A DNA stretch of 17,428 nucleotides, from the NCBI GenBank assembly GCA_002403895.1, contig DHIQ01000160.1:1-17428 (forward strand). Reading direction: 5' to 3'. This DNA is from Candidatus Neomicrothrix sp. UBA4742. Lineage in GTDB: Bacteria; Actinomycetota; Acidimicrobiia; Acidimicrobiales; Acidimicrobilacustridaceae. This document shows, in pieces, positions 6,057 through 14,009 of this stretch. Position 1 is the stretch's first letter. Each line of letters opens with the position of its first letter. A program made the translations under genes and the position numbers. The notes beneath the pieces are model-generated. The model was not told the origin of the DNA, searched no databases, and saw only the letters and a program-made list of their open reading frames with translations.

Positions 6057-8618
6057 TCAGTCGGTAGAGATGGCGTTGAGGATGTTCAAGCGCGCCGCCC
6101 GGGACGCGGGGTAGAGGGCCGCCAGCACGCCGACGGTCCCGGCCACCACCATGAAGATGGCGAGCTGGTCATAGGGGATGGCGAAGACCTTGACGCCGTC
6201 GTCGTAGAGGGCCTTGACCAACGCCCACCCGAAGAACAGCCCGATGATGAGGCCCAACAGGGTGCCCAGCACGGCGATGATCACCGCCTCCCACCGCACG
6301 GTGGAGCGCAGCTGTCCGCGGGTCTCACCCACGGCACGCAGCAGCCCGATCTCGTGGATGCGTTCGTAGACCGACAGCAGCAGCGTGTTGATGATGCCGA
6401 TCACTGCGATAATGAGGGACAGGCCCAGCAGGACGTAGATGACGAGTAGGAACTGGTCGATCTGGCCGAGCTGGGCATCCTTGTATTGGGTGATGTCCTG
6501 CAGCTTCGCCGTCGGATAGGCGTCCGTGAGTTTTTGGATCGGCCCCCGCACATCGGCGATCTTGGCGCCGTCGGCCAGCTTGGCGTAGATCTGGTACTCG
6601 ACCTGCTGGTTCACCGGGTAGTTGGCGTCGTAGGCCACTGTGGCGATCACGTACGAGCCCCCGGGCAGCGGCAAGGTGCTGTCGTAGATGGCGGCCACAG
6701 TGAAGTCCTGGGGACCGGTCTCGGCGAAGGTGAGAGGCACCAGCGACCCCACCGTGAGGCCCTTGGCCGTCGCCGTCTTCTTGTCCACCATCAACCCGTT
6801 GGTGCCGAGTTGGTCGAGCGATCCGTCGACCACGTTGAAGGCGAAGATCTTGGGGAGCGCGGCCGGGTCGAAGGCCAGGATGAGCGTGCCCTTGTCACCC
6901 ACCTTGGCGATATTCAACCGCAGCCCGGCAGAGGTGGCCACGCCCGGCACCTGGTCGATGGCGGACGTGAGGGTCGGGCTCAGGCCGCCGTTGATGAACC
7001 CACCGGAATTCACCACGAAGTCGGTCTTGATGCCCCGATCGATGAGTTGGGTGGTCGATGCCTTGAGCGACTGGCCGGCAATGGCGATGAAGCTGACCAG
7101 GCCCACGGCGATCATGAGGGCCGACGCGGTGGAGGCGGTGCGCTTGGGGTTGCGCCGGGCGTTCTCCCGGGCCAGGTGGCCGGTCACCCCGCCGAAGCGG
7201 GCGATGGGCCAGCCGATGACCCGGCAGAGCGGGTTGGCCAGGGTGGGACCGAGGACGGCCACGCCCAGGAACACGAAGAAGATGCCACCACCTACCACCG
7301 GGAGCGGGCTGTCCACCTTGTTGAAGAGCCCGATGTAGAGGAAGAGGCCCCCGACGAGGGTCAGGAGAAGACCGGCGGCCACCCGCACCCGGGAGTGGCC
7401 CGAAGTGTCGATGGCGACGTCGCGCATGGCGGCCACCGGTCTCACCTTGGCGGCGCGGCGGGCCGGGAACACCGCCGACACCACCGTCACCGTGACCCCG
7501 ATGGCGAGGGAGACCACGACCGTGCGGGCCGAGACCACGGCAGCACCCGGCGGCAGGCCCCCACCGGCGCTGAAGGCGGCCTTTAGCCCGAGGGCGATGA
7601 GGATGCCGACGCCGATGCCGATGATCGAGGCCAGCAGCCCGACGATGGCCGATTCGGCGATGACCGACCCCAAAACCTGGCGGCGACTGGCCCCGATGGC
7701 CCGCAGCATGGCCACTTCCTTGGTGCGCTGGGCCACGATGATGGAGAATGTGTTGTAGATGATGAAGGCGCCCACGAACAAGGCGATGAGGGCGAACACC
7801 AGCAGGAACGTCTTGAAGGTGGACAGCACCTTGCGGAACGTGTCCTGGCTCTCCTTGGTGAACTGCACGCCGGTGATGACCTCGGTGTCGGCTGGCAGGC
7901 CAGCCTGCTGGATGTGGCTCACCAGCTCCGTCTGGCTCACCCCCGGCTGGGCGGCCACCGCGATCCAGTCAAACTTGCCCGGTTCGGCGGCGATGTGCTG
8001 GGCAGTGGTCGTGTCGAACAGGGCGGCCGAGGCACCGCTGAAGTTCTTGGCTTTGCCGAACGTGGCCACCCCGACCAGCGTGAACGGCGTGGTCAGACCC
8101 TGGCCGCCGGAGATCGAGACCTGATCACCGACCTGGAAGCCCTGGTCGGTGGAGATGGCCTGGTCGAGCACCATCTCGGTCGGTCCCCGAGGCTCGTGGC
8201 CGTCGACGAGATGCCACTGGCTGAGCTGGGGGTCGGTCATCCAGTTGAGGCCGAACGTAGGAGCGCCGTTCTGGGGGTCGCCGGTGGGCTTGCCGTCGCG
8301 GCCGATGATGCGAATCTGGCCCCGGATCGAGCCCTCGGCCGCCTTCACTCCGTTCACCTGCTGGATCTGGGGCACCACCGTCTCGCCGATACGGGACCGT
8401 TGGGCGTCGCCGAAGTCGCGCTCGATCTTTTGGCTCGAACGGACGACGGCGTCGGTGCCCTTGTTCACGTCGGTGAAGATCTCGTCGAAGCTCTTCGAGA
8501 ACGTGTCGGTGAACACCTGGGTGCCGGCCATGAAGGCGACGCCCAGCACGACGGCGAGCACGGTCGCCACCATACGGACTTTGTGCGCGAGCAAGCCGCG
8601 CCAGGCAATTCGGAGCAC
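6057..8618 (-). CDS. ABC transporter permease, MacB/FtsX type with two FtsX domains
   Basis: An 853-residue membrane permease partnering the ATPase encoded immediately upstream. The N-terminal segment ~16-36 is a first membrane helix, followed by an extracytoplasmic domain (~40-265). The first FtsX domain spans ~269-395, with helices ~269-291, ~322-345 and ~365-384 and the coupling-helix motif EVAMLRAIGASRRQVLG. Two central helices (~412-460) and another at ~497-515 lead to a second external domain. The second FtsX domain (~722-845) has the matching motif EIGLLRAVGETRGQLR. Such proteins in Gram-positives move lipids, peptides or drugs, or act as mechanotransmitters; the substrate is not evident, and no adaptor or outer-membrane gene is present, as expected for a monoderm. 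Start is GTG, 7 bp after the ATPase stop, so translation is coupled. Confidence 0.95.
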   Translation of the reverse strand: MLRIAWRGLLAHKVRMVATVLAVVLGVAFMAGTQVFTDTFSKSFDEIFTDVNKGTDAVVRSSQKIERDFGDAQRSRIGETVVPQIQQVNGVKAAEGSIRGQIRIIGRDGKPTGDPQNGAPTFGLNWMTDPQLSQWHLVDGHEPRGPTEMVLDQAISTDQGFQVGDQVSISGGQGLTTPFTLVGVATFGKAKNFSGASAALFDTTTAQHIAAEPGKFDWIAVAAQPGVSQTELVSHIQQAGLPADTEVITGVQFTKESQDTFRKVLSTFKTFLLVFALIALFVGAFIIYNTFSIIVAQRTKEVAMLRAIGASRRQVLGSVIAESAIVGLLASIIGIGVGILIALGLKAAFSAGGGLPPGAAVVSARTVVVSLAIGVTVTVVSAVFPARRAAKVRPVAAMRDVAIDTSGHSRVRVAAGLLLTLVGGLFLYIGLFNKVDSPLPVVGGGIFFVFLGVAVLGPTLANPLCRVIGWPIARFGGVTGHLARENARRNPKRTASTASALMIAVGLVSFIAIAGQSLKASTTQLIDRGIKTDFVVNSGGFINGGLSPTLTSAIDQVPGVATSAGLRLNIAKVGDKGTLILAFDPAALPKIFAFNVVDGSLDQLGTNGLMVDKKTATAKGLTVGSLVPLTFAETGPQDFTVAAIYDSTLPLPGGSYVIATVAYDANYPVNQQVEYQIYAKLADGAKIADVRGPIQKLTDAYPTAKLQDITQYKDAQLGQIDQFLLVIYVLLGLSLIIAVIGIINTLLLSVYERIHEIGLLRAVGETRGQLRSTVRWEAVIIAVLGTLLGLIIGLFFGWALVKALYDDGVKVFAIPYDQLAIFMVVAGTVGVLAALYPASRAARLNILNAISTD

Positions 8619-8625
8619 GATGGGT

Positions 8626-9396
8626 CTATTCGCCGAAGCGGCTCATGCGGTCGAGCACCAGCTTCGCCGAGGGATCGCGCATCTCGTCCACGATCTTGCC
8701 GTCGGCCAGGAACACCACTCGGTCCGCATGGCCAGCCGCGCCGGGATCGTGGGTGACCATCACGATGGTCTGGCGGAACTCGTCGACGGCCCGGCGCATG
8801 AAGTCGAGAACCTCGGTGCCCGAGCGCGAGTCGAGGTTGCCGGTGGGCTCGTCGGCGAAGATGATCTGGGGTCGGCTGGCCAGAGCCCGGGCCACGGCCA
8901 CCCGCTGCTGTTGGCCGCCCGAGAGCTCACTGGGGCGATGACCGAGACGGTCGCGCAGGTTCAAGGTGTCGATGACCTGATCGAACCAGGCCCTTTCCAC
9001 CGACTGGCCGGCCAGATCCAGGGGGAGGGTGATGTTCTCCGCCGCGGTCAGGGTCGGCACCAGGTTGTAGGCCTGGAACACGAAGCCGATCTGGTCGCGG
9101 CGCAGCAACGTCAGCTGCTTCTCGCTGAGCCGGCTGAGGTCGGTGTCGCCGATGAAGACCTGGCCGGAGGTGAGGGTGTCGAGCCCGGCCACGCAGTGCA
9201 TGAGGGTCGATTTGCCCGAGCCGGACGGGCCCATGATGGCGGTGAAGCGGCCGCGCTCGAAGTCGACGGAGATGTCGTCCAGGGCCCGCACTTCGGTGTC
9301 GCCGCTGCCGTAGACCTTCGAGGCGTGGATGGCCCGGGCCGCCATGTCGCGCGGGGGGGCTGGCGGCTGAGGCGGCGAGGTTTCGGTGACGGTCAC
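8626..9396 (-). CDS. ABC transporter ATP-binding protein (MacB/LolD-like)
   Basis: A 256-residue nucleotide-binding subunit with every catalytic element: Walker A GPSGSGKS (56-63), Q-loop Gln108 (FVFQAYNLVPTLTAAEN), signature LSGGQQQR (158-165), Walker B IIFADEPTGNLDS with Asp182/Glu183, and H-loop His216 (VTHD). The FQxxNLxPxLxAxEN and DEPTGNLDS signatures place it with MacB/LolD/FtsE-type ATPases that pair with FtsX-fold permeases, which is exactly the next gene. The first ~20 residues form a proline-rich tail not needed for the fold. Start is GTG with a strong GAGAGG Shine-Dalgarno six bases upstream (CCTCTC on the + strand at 9403-9408). A possible -10, TAGGCT (complement of 9442-9447), lies about 45 bp before the start; I saw no -35. 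First gene of the five-gene run, divergent from the cyclase gene. Confidence 0.97.
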   Translation of the reverse strand: MTVTETSPPQPPAPPRDMAARAIHASKVYGSGDTEVRALDDISVDFERGRFTAIMGPSGSGKSTLMHCVAGLDTLTSGQVFIGDTDLSRLSEKQLTLLRRDQIGFVFQAYNLVPTLTAAENITLPLDLAGQSVERAWFDQVIDTLNLRDRLGHRPSELSGGQQQRVAVARALASRPQIIFADEPTGNLDSRSGTEVLDFMRRAVDEFRQTIVMVTHDPGAAGHADRVVFLADGKIVDEMRDPSAKLVLDRMSRFGE

Positions 9397-9538
9397 AGGG
9401 ATCCTCTCGTCGGGCGGGGCAGCTCAGGCCGCGATCGCCATAGCCTAAGGGGCAGAGCCGGTCCTGCCTCCCCGGCGCCGGTCGCCGGCGGCCGGTGCAC
9501 CCTGACGAACCCCTGGAGAGGTCTGGACCCTCTCCCCG

Positions 9539-9544
9539 TATGCT
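9539..9544 (+). promoter_or_regulatory. Candidate -10 of a leaderless cyclase transcript
   Basis: TATGCT is a good -10 hexamer (4 of 6 to TATAAT, with T1, A2 and T6) and is followed by exactly 6 nt before the GTG start at 9551. GGAG at 9545-9548 lies only 2 nt from the GTG, too near to act as a normal Shine-Dalgarno. No -35 of the TTGACA kind is visible at the expected distance. Confidence 0.5.
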
Positions 9545-9550
9545 GGAGAT

Positions 9551-12500
9551 GTGGCGTGTCCGAGCTGTGGAGCATTCGTGGCCGACGGCGCACGATTCTG
9601 TTCCAGTTGCGGGCAACCCCTGGTCAGCCTGAGCGACGAGCGGCGGGTGGCCACCGTGTTGTTCGCCGATCTGGTGGGCTTCACCACCCTCAGCGAGACA
9701 GCTGACCCCGAACACGTCAAGAACCTTGTCGATTCGTGCTTCGAGCGCCTGGTGCGCGACGTGACGTCGTTCGGCGGCCGGGTCGACAAGATCGTCGGTG
9801 ACGCCATCATCGCCCTGTTTGGGGCCCCCGTGGCCCACGAGGACGATGCCGAGCGGGCGGTACGGGCCGCCCTGCGTATGCAGGACAGCCTGGCCGCCGC
9901 CCGAGCCGAGGGGCGCATGGCGGTCGAGGTCCGCATCGGGGTCAACACCGGTGAGGTTCTGGTCGGCGCGTTGCGGGCCGGCGGCGACTACACCGCCATG
10001 GGCGACGTCGTGAACGCCGCCCAACGGCTGCAGGTGGCGGCCGCACCCGGTGCGGTGGTGGTGGGACCGGCGACCTACGCCGCCACCCGCGAGGTCATCG
10101 CCTACCAGTCGCTCGGTGCGGTCGAGGCCAAGGGCCGCGAAGAGCCCATCCAGGCCTGGGCCGCCATCGAGCCACTCCTGCCGCCGGGGCATCGCCCGCG
10201 CCGGGTACAGACCCCGTTCGTGGGCCGCGAGGCCGAACTGGGCGTGCTGACCAACGCCATCGACTCCGCCGTCGAGCGCCGCCGGGCCCACCTGTTGCTG
10301 CTCATCGGCGACGCCGGCGTAGGCAAGTCCCGCCTCGCTGAGGAATCCGCCTCGGTGGCCCGCTGCAATCACGGGGCGCTCGTTTTCGAGGGCCGCTGTG
10401 TGCCCTACGGCGAGGCCAACGTGTGGTGGCCCATCGCCGAGGCACTACGCCAGGCCTGCGGGCTCGGCCCCGACGACCCGTTGGCCGACGCCGAGCGCCT
10501 CACCACCGAGACGGTGACCAAGGCGCTGGGTGCCACCGGCCAACCGGTCGAGGCGAAGCGGGTGGTCGGTGGCCTGCTCTTCTTGATGGGCTACGAGGTC
10601 GCCCTGCGCGAGATCGACCCGCAACGAGCCCGCGAAGAGGCCACGCGGGCCATGCTCACCTTCGTCGAGGCGGCCACCCGTACCCGTCCCGTGGTGTTGG
10701 TGCTCTCCGATCTGCACTGGGCCGACCCGCTCGTGCTCGAGTTGCTCACCGCGTTGATGGACCGGCTCGCTCGCCGTCCCTTCGGGCTCATCGCTACTGC
10801 TCGCCAGACGATCCTGACCGACGGGTGGTCAGTCCCCATCGGCCGCCACAACACCGTGCTGGTCAACCTCGACCCCCTCGACCAGGGCGCCACCGGTGAG
10901 CTGTTGGATGCCCTGTTGTCCGGCGACATCCCGGCCGAGCTGCGGGCCGCATTGCTCGATCGCAGCGGTGGCAACCCGTTCTTCTTGGAAGAACTGGTGG
11001 CGCTGCTGGGCGACCCCGAGCTCTCGCCCGGCGGACTGGCCAACGGCCTGGGCACGCTGGGCGAGCTGCCCGACACCCTCCGGGGACTCGTGGCCGCCCG
11101 CATCGACGGGCTCACCCGGCCCGAGCGGGGCACGCTCGAGGACGCCGCGGTGTGGGGTCAGAGCGGGCCGGTGAAAGCGCTCGAGGTCATGGCCGCCGAG
11201 ATGCGCGACACCGCGGATCTGAGTTCGGTGCTGGCCGGGCTGGAGAGCAAGGAGATCCTGCGAGTCGACGGCCACCACTGGTCGTTCCGCTCCGACCTCA
11301 TCCGGGAGGTGGCCTACGGCATCCTGACGAAGGCCGACCGGGCCCGTCGCCACTACGGCATCGCCTATTACCTGTCCCACACCGTCCAACATCGCAGCCA
11401 GGCCGACGCCCGGCTGGTGGACATGGTGGCGTTCCATTTCGGGGCGGCCGCCGACCTGACCGCCGAGCTGGGGCCTGTCGAAGGGGTGCCCGCGGCGGTG
11501 GCGACCCAGGCCCTGGACTGGTTGGAGGAGGCAGCTCGCCGCGCCGAGGTGGCCCAGGCTCTGCCCGTGGCCGAGCGTCTCTACAGCCAGGCGCTGCGTC
11601 TGGTCACGTCGGCGCCGTCGACCCGGCGGGTCAATCTGCTGCTGGGCCGGGCCGGGGTCGAGGCCGACACGCGCGACCTGGCCTCCGCCCGGGCCGACGT
11701 CGAGGAGGCGCATGGCCTGGCGGTCTCGCTCGGCGACGAGGCCGGCGTGGCCCGGTCCCTGCTGGTGCGGGGCGAGGTCGAGCGAGACAACGGCGACCTG
11801 GCCTCGGCCATCGAGACCCTGGCCGCCGCCGTTGAGCGGTTCCGTGAGTTGGGTGATGACCGGGGCGCGGCGGACGCCATGCGCGAGATCGGGATGGCCC
11901 AGATCTTCCTCGGTCTCAACGAGGAAGCCGAAACGTCGATCCGTGCCGCGCTGGCTGCCTCGCGCCAGGTCGGGGACCGTCGGGGCGAGGCGTGGGCGCT
12001 CCAGCATCTGGCGTGGATCTCCTTCGTCGAGGGCCGCTCGGGCGAGGCCGAGAGCCGTCTCACCCGCTCGGCGGAAACGTTCACCGAGTTGGGCGATGTG
12101 GGGGGGCTGGGGTGGGCCACTGGGTTGTTGGCCTTCGTGCGCTTCAACCAGGGCAATCTGGACGAGGCGTGGGCCCTCGGTGAGCAGGTGCTGATCGAGG
12201 CCCGTGAGCGGGGTGACCGGTGGGGCGAGGGCATGATGAACAACCTCGGCGCCGGGGTGGCCCTGTGGTCGGGCCGCTCCTCGACCGCGGTGGACTTCGC
12301 CCGTGAGGCTCACGGCGTGTTCCAGTCCATCGGGGACCGCTTCGGCGAGACCCAGGCCCTCGTGGCCCTGGGCCGCTCCCTGGTGGCGGTGGGCCGGGTG
12401 GAGGAGGGTCTGAACATGATGCGCGACGGCGTGGAGGACGGGCTGGCCAGCGACCGGGCTGTCGAGGATCGCTTCACGCTGGTGGCCGGCCTGGCCGGCG

Positions 12501-13102
12501 CTGCGGTCGCCGTCGGCGATCCGGAGTTGGCGCTCGATGCCATCGATCGGGTCCAAGCCGATGCCGACGACACCGAGGGGCTCGGGGTTACCGAGCGCGT
12601 CGTGGCCAACGGGCTGGCCCTGCTCCAGGTGGGCCGGGTGGCCGAGGCGATCGGGATGCTGCGGGGCCCGGCGGAGGGATCGGCTGACGTTCCTCCCTCA
12701 ACCTACGCCCAGAGCGCTCTGGCCCTGGCCTTGGCCGCCAGTGGTGACGACGACGACGAGGCCGTGGCCCTGGCCGCCGAGGTGGACCAGAGCGAGCGAG
12801 CCACCTACCTGGATCGGGTGACGGCGCAGATTGCTTCTGGCCTGATCGCCGCCCGGCGGGGTGATGATGAAGCCCTCTCGATGCTCAGCGGCACCATCGA
12901 GACTCTCGACGGTCTCGAGGACGAGGTGACCCAGGCCATCGCTCGCCTGGCCGAGGCGGCCGCGCTGCGGTCACTCGACCTCCCCTCGGCCACCGAGGCC
13001 GGGCACGTGGCCGACGCTCGGCTGGCCGCGCTGGGGATCACCGCGGAGGGGTGGCGCCGAGTCATCGACCTGGTCCTCGCGCCCGAGCCGGCCTCGGTCT
13101 AG
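9551..13102 (+). CDS. Zinc ribbon / class III adenylate cyclase / ATPase / TPR signalling protein
   Basis: A 1183-residue multidomain regulator. Residues 1-24 form a zinc ribbon with Cys3, Cys6, Cys17 and Cys20. Residues ~30-185 are a class III cyclase domain: metal aspartates Asp40 (FADLVGFT) and Asp84 (VGDAI), adenine-selecting Lys80, Thr148 at the second base-selecting position (YTAMGD), and transition-state Asn155 and Arg159. All key residues are present, so cAMP synthesis is plausible. The Lys/Thr pair is the pattern described for bicarbonate-responsive class IIIb cyclases. Residues ~222-600 are an AAA/STAND-like ATPase opening with PFVGRE, Walker A GDAGVGKS (253-260) and Walker B ending LVLSDLHWAD (Asp387). 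From ~630 to the end the protein is helical TPR-type repeats. This architecture is common in actinobacteria, where targets are mostly unknown. No signal peptide or membrane helix. GTG start, likely leaderless. Its 3' end converges on the peroxiredoxin with 26 bp between stops. Confidence 0.95.
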   Translation: MACPSCGAFVADGARFCSSCGQPLVSLSDERRVATVLFADLVGFTTLSETADPEHVKNLVDSCFERLVRDVTSFGGRVDKIVGDAIIALFGAPVAHEDDAERAVRAALRMQDSLAAARAEGRMAVEVRIGVNTGEVLVGALRAGGDYTAMGDVVNAAQRLQVAAAPGAVVVGPATYAATREVIAYQSLGAVEAKGREEPIQAWAAIEPLLPPGHRPRRVQTPFVGREAELGVLTNAIDSAVERRRAHLLLLIGDAGVGKSRLAEESASVARCNHGALVFEGRCVPYGEANVWWPIAEALRQACGLGPDDPLADAERLTTETVTKALGATGQPVEAKRVVGGLLFLMGYEVALREIDPQRAREEATRAMLTFVEAATRTRPVVLVLSDLHWADPLVLELLTALMDRLARRPFGLIATARQTILTDGWSVPIGRHNTVLVNLDPLDQGATGELLDALLSGDIPAELRAALLDRSGGNPFFLEELVALLGDPELSPGGLANGLGTLGELPDTLRGLVAARIDGLTRPERGTLEDAAVWGQSGPVKALEVMAAEMRDTADLSSVLAGLESKEILRVDGHHWSFRSDLIREVAYGILTKADRARRHYGIAYYLSHTVQHRSQADARLVDMVAFHFGAAADLTAELGPVEGVPAAVATQALDWLEEAARRAEVAQALPVAERLYSQALRLVTSAPSTRRVNLLLGRAGVEADTRDLASARADVEEAHGLAVSLGDEAGVARSLLVRGEVERDNGDLASAIETLAAAVERFRELGDDRGAADAMREIGMAQIFLGLNEEAETSIRAALAASRQVGDRRGEAWALQHLAWISFVEGRSGEAESRLTRSAETFTELGDVGGLGWATGLLAFVRFNQGNLDEAWALGEQVLIEARERGDRWGEGMMNNLGAGVALWSGRSSTAVDFAREAHGVFQSIGDRFGETQALVALGRSLVAVGRVEEGLNMMRDGVEDGLASDRAVEDRFTLVAGLAGAAVAVGDPELALDAIDRVQADADDTEGLGVTERVVANGLALLQVGRVAEAIGMLRGPAEGSADVPPSTYAQSALALALAASGDDDDEAVALAAEVDQSERATYLDRVTAQIASGLIAARRGDDEALSMLSGTIETLDGLEDEVTQAIARLAEAAALRSLDLPSATEAGHVADARLAALGITAEGWRRVIDLVLAPEPASV

Positions 13103-13128
13103 GCCAGCCCAGCCAGACGGCCGGTGGA

Positions 13129-13758
13129 TTACTTGGGCTGGGGCACCGTGCGCAGGTACGGCTTGATGGTGGTGAACTCGCCGAAGCGCTCCTTGGCCTC
13201 CTCGTCGGAGACGGCGGGCACGATGATGACGTCCTCGCCCTGCTTCCAGTCGGCGGGGGTGGCCACCTTGTGGTTGGCGGTGAGCTGCAGCGAATCGATG
13301 ACCCGGAGGATCTCGTCGAAGTTCCGTCCGGTGCTGGCCGGGTAGGTGAGCGACAGCTTCACCTTGTTGTCGGCGCCGATCACGAACACGGATCGCACCG
13401 TGTTGGTGTCGCTGGCGTTGGGCTGGATCATGTCGTACAGATCGGCGACGGTGCGCTCGGGGTCGGCGATGAGCGGGAAGTTGACCGCGGTGCCCTGGGT
13501 CTCCTCGATGTCCTTGGCCCATTCGCCGTGGGAGTCGACCGGGTCGACGCTGAGGCCGATGACCTTCACGTTGCGCTTGTCGAACTCAGGCTTGAGCCGG
13601 GCGACGGTGCCCAACTCGGTGGTACACACCGGGGTGAAGTCCTTCGGGTGCGAGAAGAGCACGGCCCAGCTGTCGCCCTTCCAATCGTAGAAGTCGATCT
13701 CGCCGTCGGTCGTGGTGGCGGTGAAGTTGGGGGCGTCGTCGCCCAGTCGAACGGCCAT
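13129..13758 (-). CDS. 1-Cys peroxiredoxin (Prx6-type)
   Basis: A 209-residue thiol peroxidase that reduces hydrogen peroxide, alkyl peroxides or peroxynitrite in the cytoplasm. The catalytic motif PVCTTE places the peroxidatic cysteine at Cys45, with the Prx6-type SHPKDFTPVCTTE stretch around it. No second cysteine exists anywhere in the protein, so it is a 1-Cys enzyme needing an external reductant. The SVDPVDSHGEWAKDIEE block, RSVFVIG and YPASTGRNFDEILRVIDSLQL follow the Prx6 pattern, and the C-terminal extension (VIIVPAVSDEEAKERFG) is the dimer arm of that group. The ATG at 13758 is chosen because GAGGAG lies six bases upstream; an in-frame GTG at 13803 would add 15 residues unlike the family and would start before the predicted transcription start. 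A promoter with an overlapping palindrome lies upstream. Confidence 0.95.
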   Translation of the reverse strand: MAVRLGDDAPNFTATTTDGEIDFYDWKGDSWAVLFSHPKDFTPVCTTELGTVARLKPEFDKRNVKVIGLSVDPVDSHGEWAKDIEETQGTAVNFPLIADPERTVADLYDMIQPNASDTNTVRSVFVIGADNKVKLSLTYPASTGRNFDEILRVIDSLQLTANHKVATPADWKQGEDVIIVPAVSDEEAKERFGEFTTIKPYLRTVPQPK

Positions 13759-13764
13759 CGGTGG

Positions 13765-13770
13765 CTCCTC
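13765..13770 (-). promoter_or_regulatory. Shine-Dalgarno of the peroxiredoxin gene
   Basis: GAGGAG on the - strand, six bases before the ATG at 13758. It fixes the start against the longer GTG frame beginning at 13803. Confidence 0.75.
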
Positions 13771-13801
13771 ATGAGATTTGGGTGGATCGAATGCGTCGGA
13801 C

Positions 13802-13832
13802 ACTCTACGCGCTCCGAATGGAATCCCGACAA
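13802..13832 (-). promoter_or_regulatory. Candidate peroxiredoxin promoter
   Basis: On the - strand, TTGTCG (13827-13832) as -35 and TAGAGT (13802-13807) as -10, with a 19-bp spacer, slightly long. This gives a transcription start near 13795 and a leader of about 37 nt containing the GAGGAG site. The -35 lies inside the palindrome at 13822-13846. Confidence 0.4.
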
Positions 13833-13846
13833 GAAAAGTCGGGATT
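13822..13846. repeat. Perfect inverted repeat overlapping the peroxiredoxin -35
   Basis: AATCCCGAC (13822-13830) and GTCGGGATT (13838-13846) are perfect 9-bp arms around a 7-nt A-rich spacer. There is only a TT run after it on the + strand, so termination is not the first reading. Its overlap with the proposed -35 suggests an operator, which is inference. Confidence 0.6.
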
Positions 13847-13883
13847 TCGTCCGCCGGACCGAAACCGAGACCGAGCCGGGCCC

Positions 13884-13918
13884 AAAACGACCCGAAGGGC
13901 CCGTGAGGGCCCTTCGGG
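13884..13918 (-). terminator. Intrinsic terminator of the phasin-like gene
   Basis: CCCGAAGGGCCC (13891-13902) and GGGCCCTTCGGG (13907-13918) form a perfect 12-bp GC-rich stem with a 4-nt loop. Read on the - strand it is followed by TCGTTTT, a short T-run (TTTT at 13884-13887). It lies about 90 bp after the phasin-like stop and before the peroxiredoxin promoter, separating the two same-strand genes. Confidence 0.75.
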
Positions 13919-13957
13919 GAGACCTACGACACGGGGGGCATGTCGTTCGGTCTGGGA

Positions 13958-13987
13958 CTGGGCCGGAGGGGGGATTCCGGTACCCAG
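13958..13987 (-). terminator. Bulged hairpin just after the phasin-like gene
   Basis: CTGGGCCGGA (13958-13967) pairs with TCCGG (13976-13980) and CCCAG (13983-13987), a 10-bp stem interrupted by a 2-nt bulge with an 8-nt loop. It begins 22 bp after the stop. No T-run follows on the - strand, so it may protect the mRNA 3' end or assist the terminator further on. Confidence 0.4.
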
Positions 13988-14009
13988 ATCTTGATGATGA
14001 CCAGGTGGC

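Noticed and set aside
9472..9495. GC-rich palindromic stretch (CCGGCGCCGG and neighbours) between the divergent ABC and cyclase genes
   Set aside because: Only C and G with overlapping imperfect pairings, expected by chance at this base composition; I could not define a convincing operator.
6486..9705. Several long open frames on the + strand opposite the ABC permease and ATPase
   Set aside because: They mirror well-supported transporter genes, are rich in His/Gly/Arg/Asp and show no family motif. One even runs into the start of the cyclase gene in another frame.
8927..10372. 481-codon open frame on the - strand spanning the ATPase, the divergent gap and the cyclase start
   Set aside because: It covers parts of two real genes in the wrong frame and the promoter region between them; its protein is a shifted-frame copy of the ABC ATPase at one end.
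10829..12556. Long open frame on the - strand opposite the TPR region of the cyclase protein (575 codons)
   Set aside because: Composition-driven antisense frame: Gln/Gly/His/Arg-rich, with no recognisable domain. The opposite strand encodes a clear ATPase/TPR protein.
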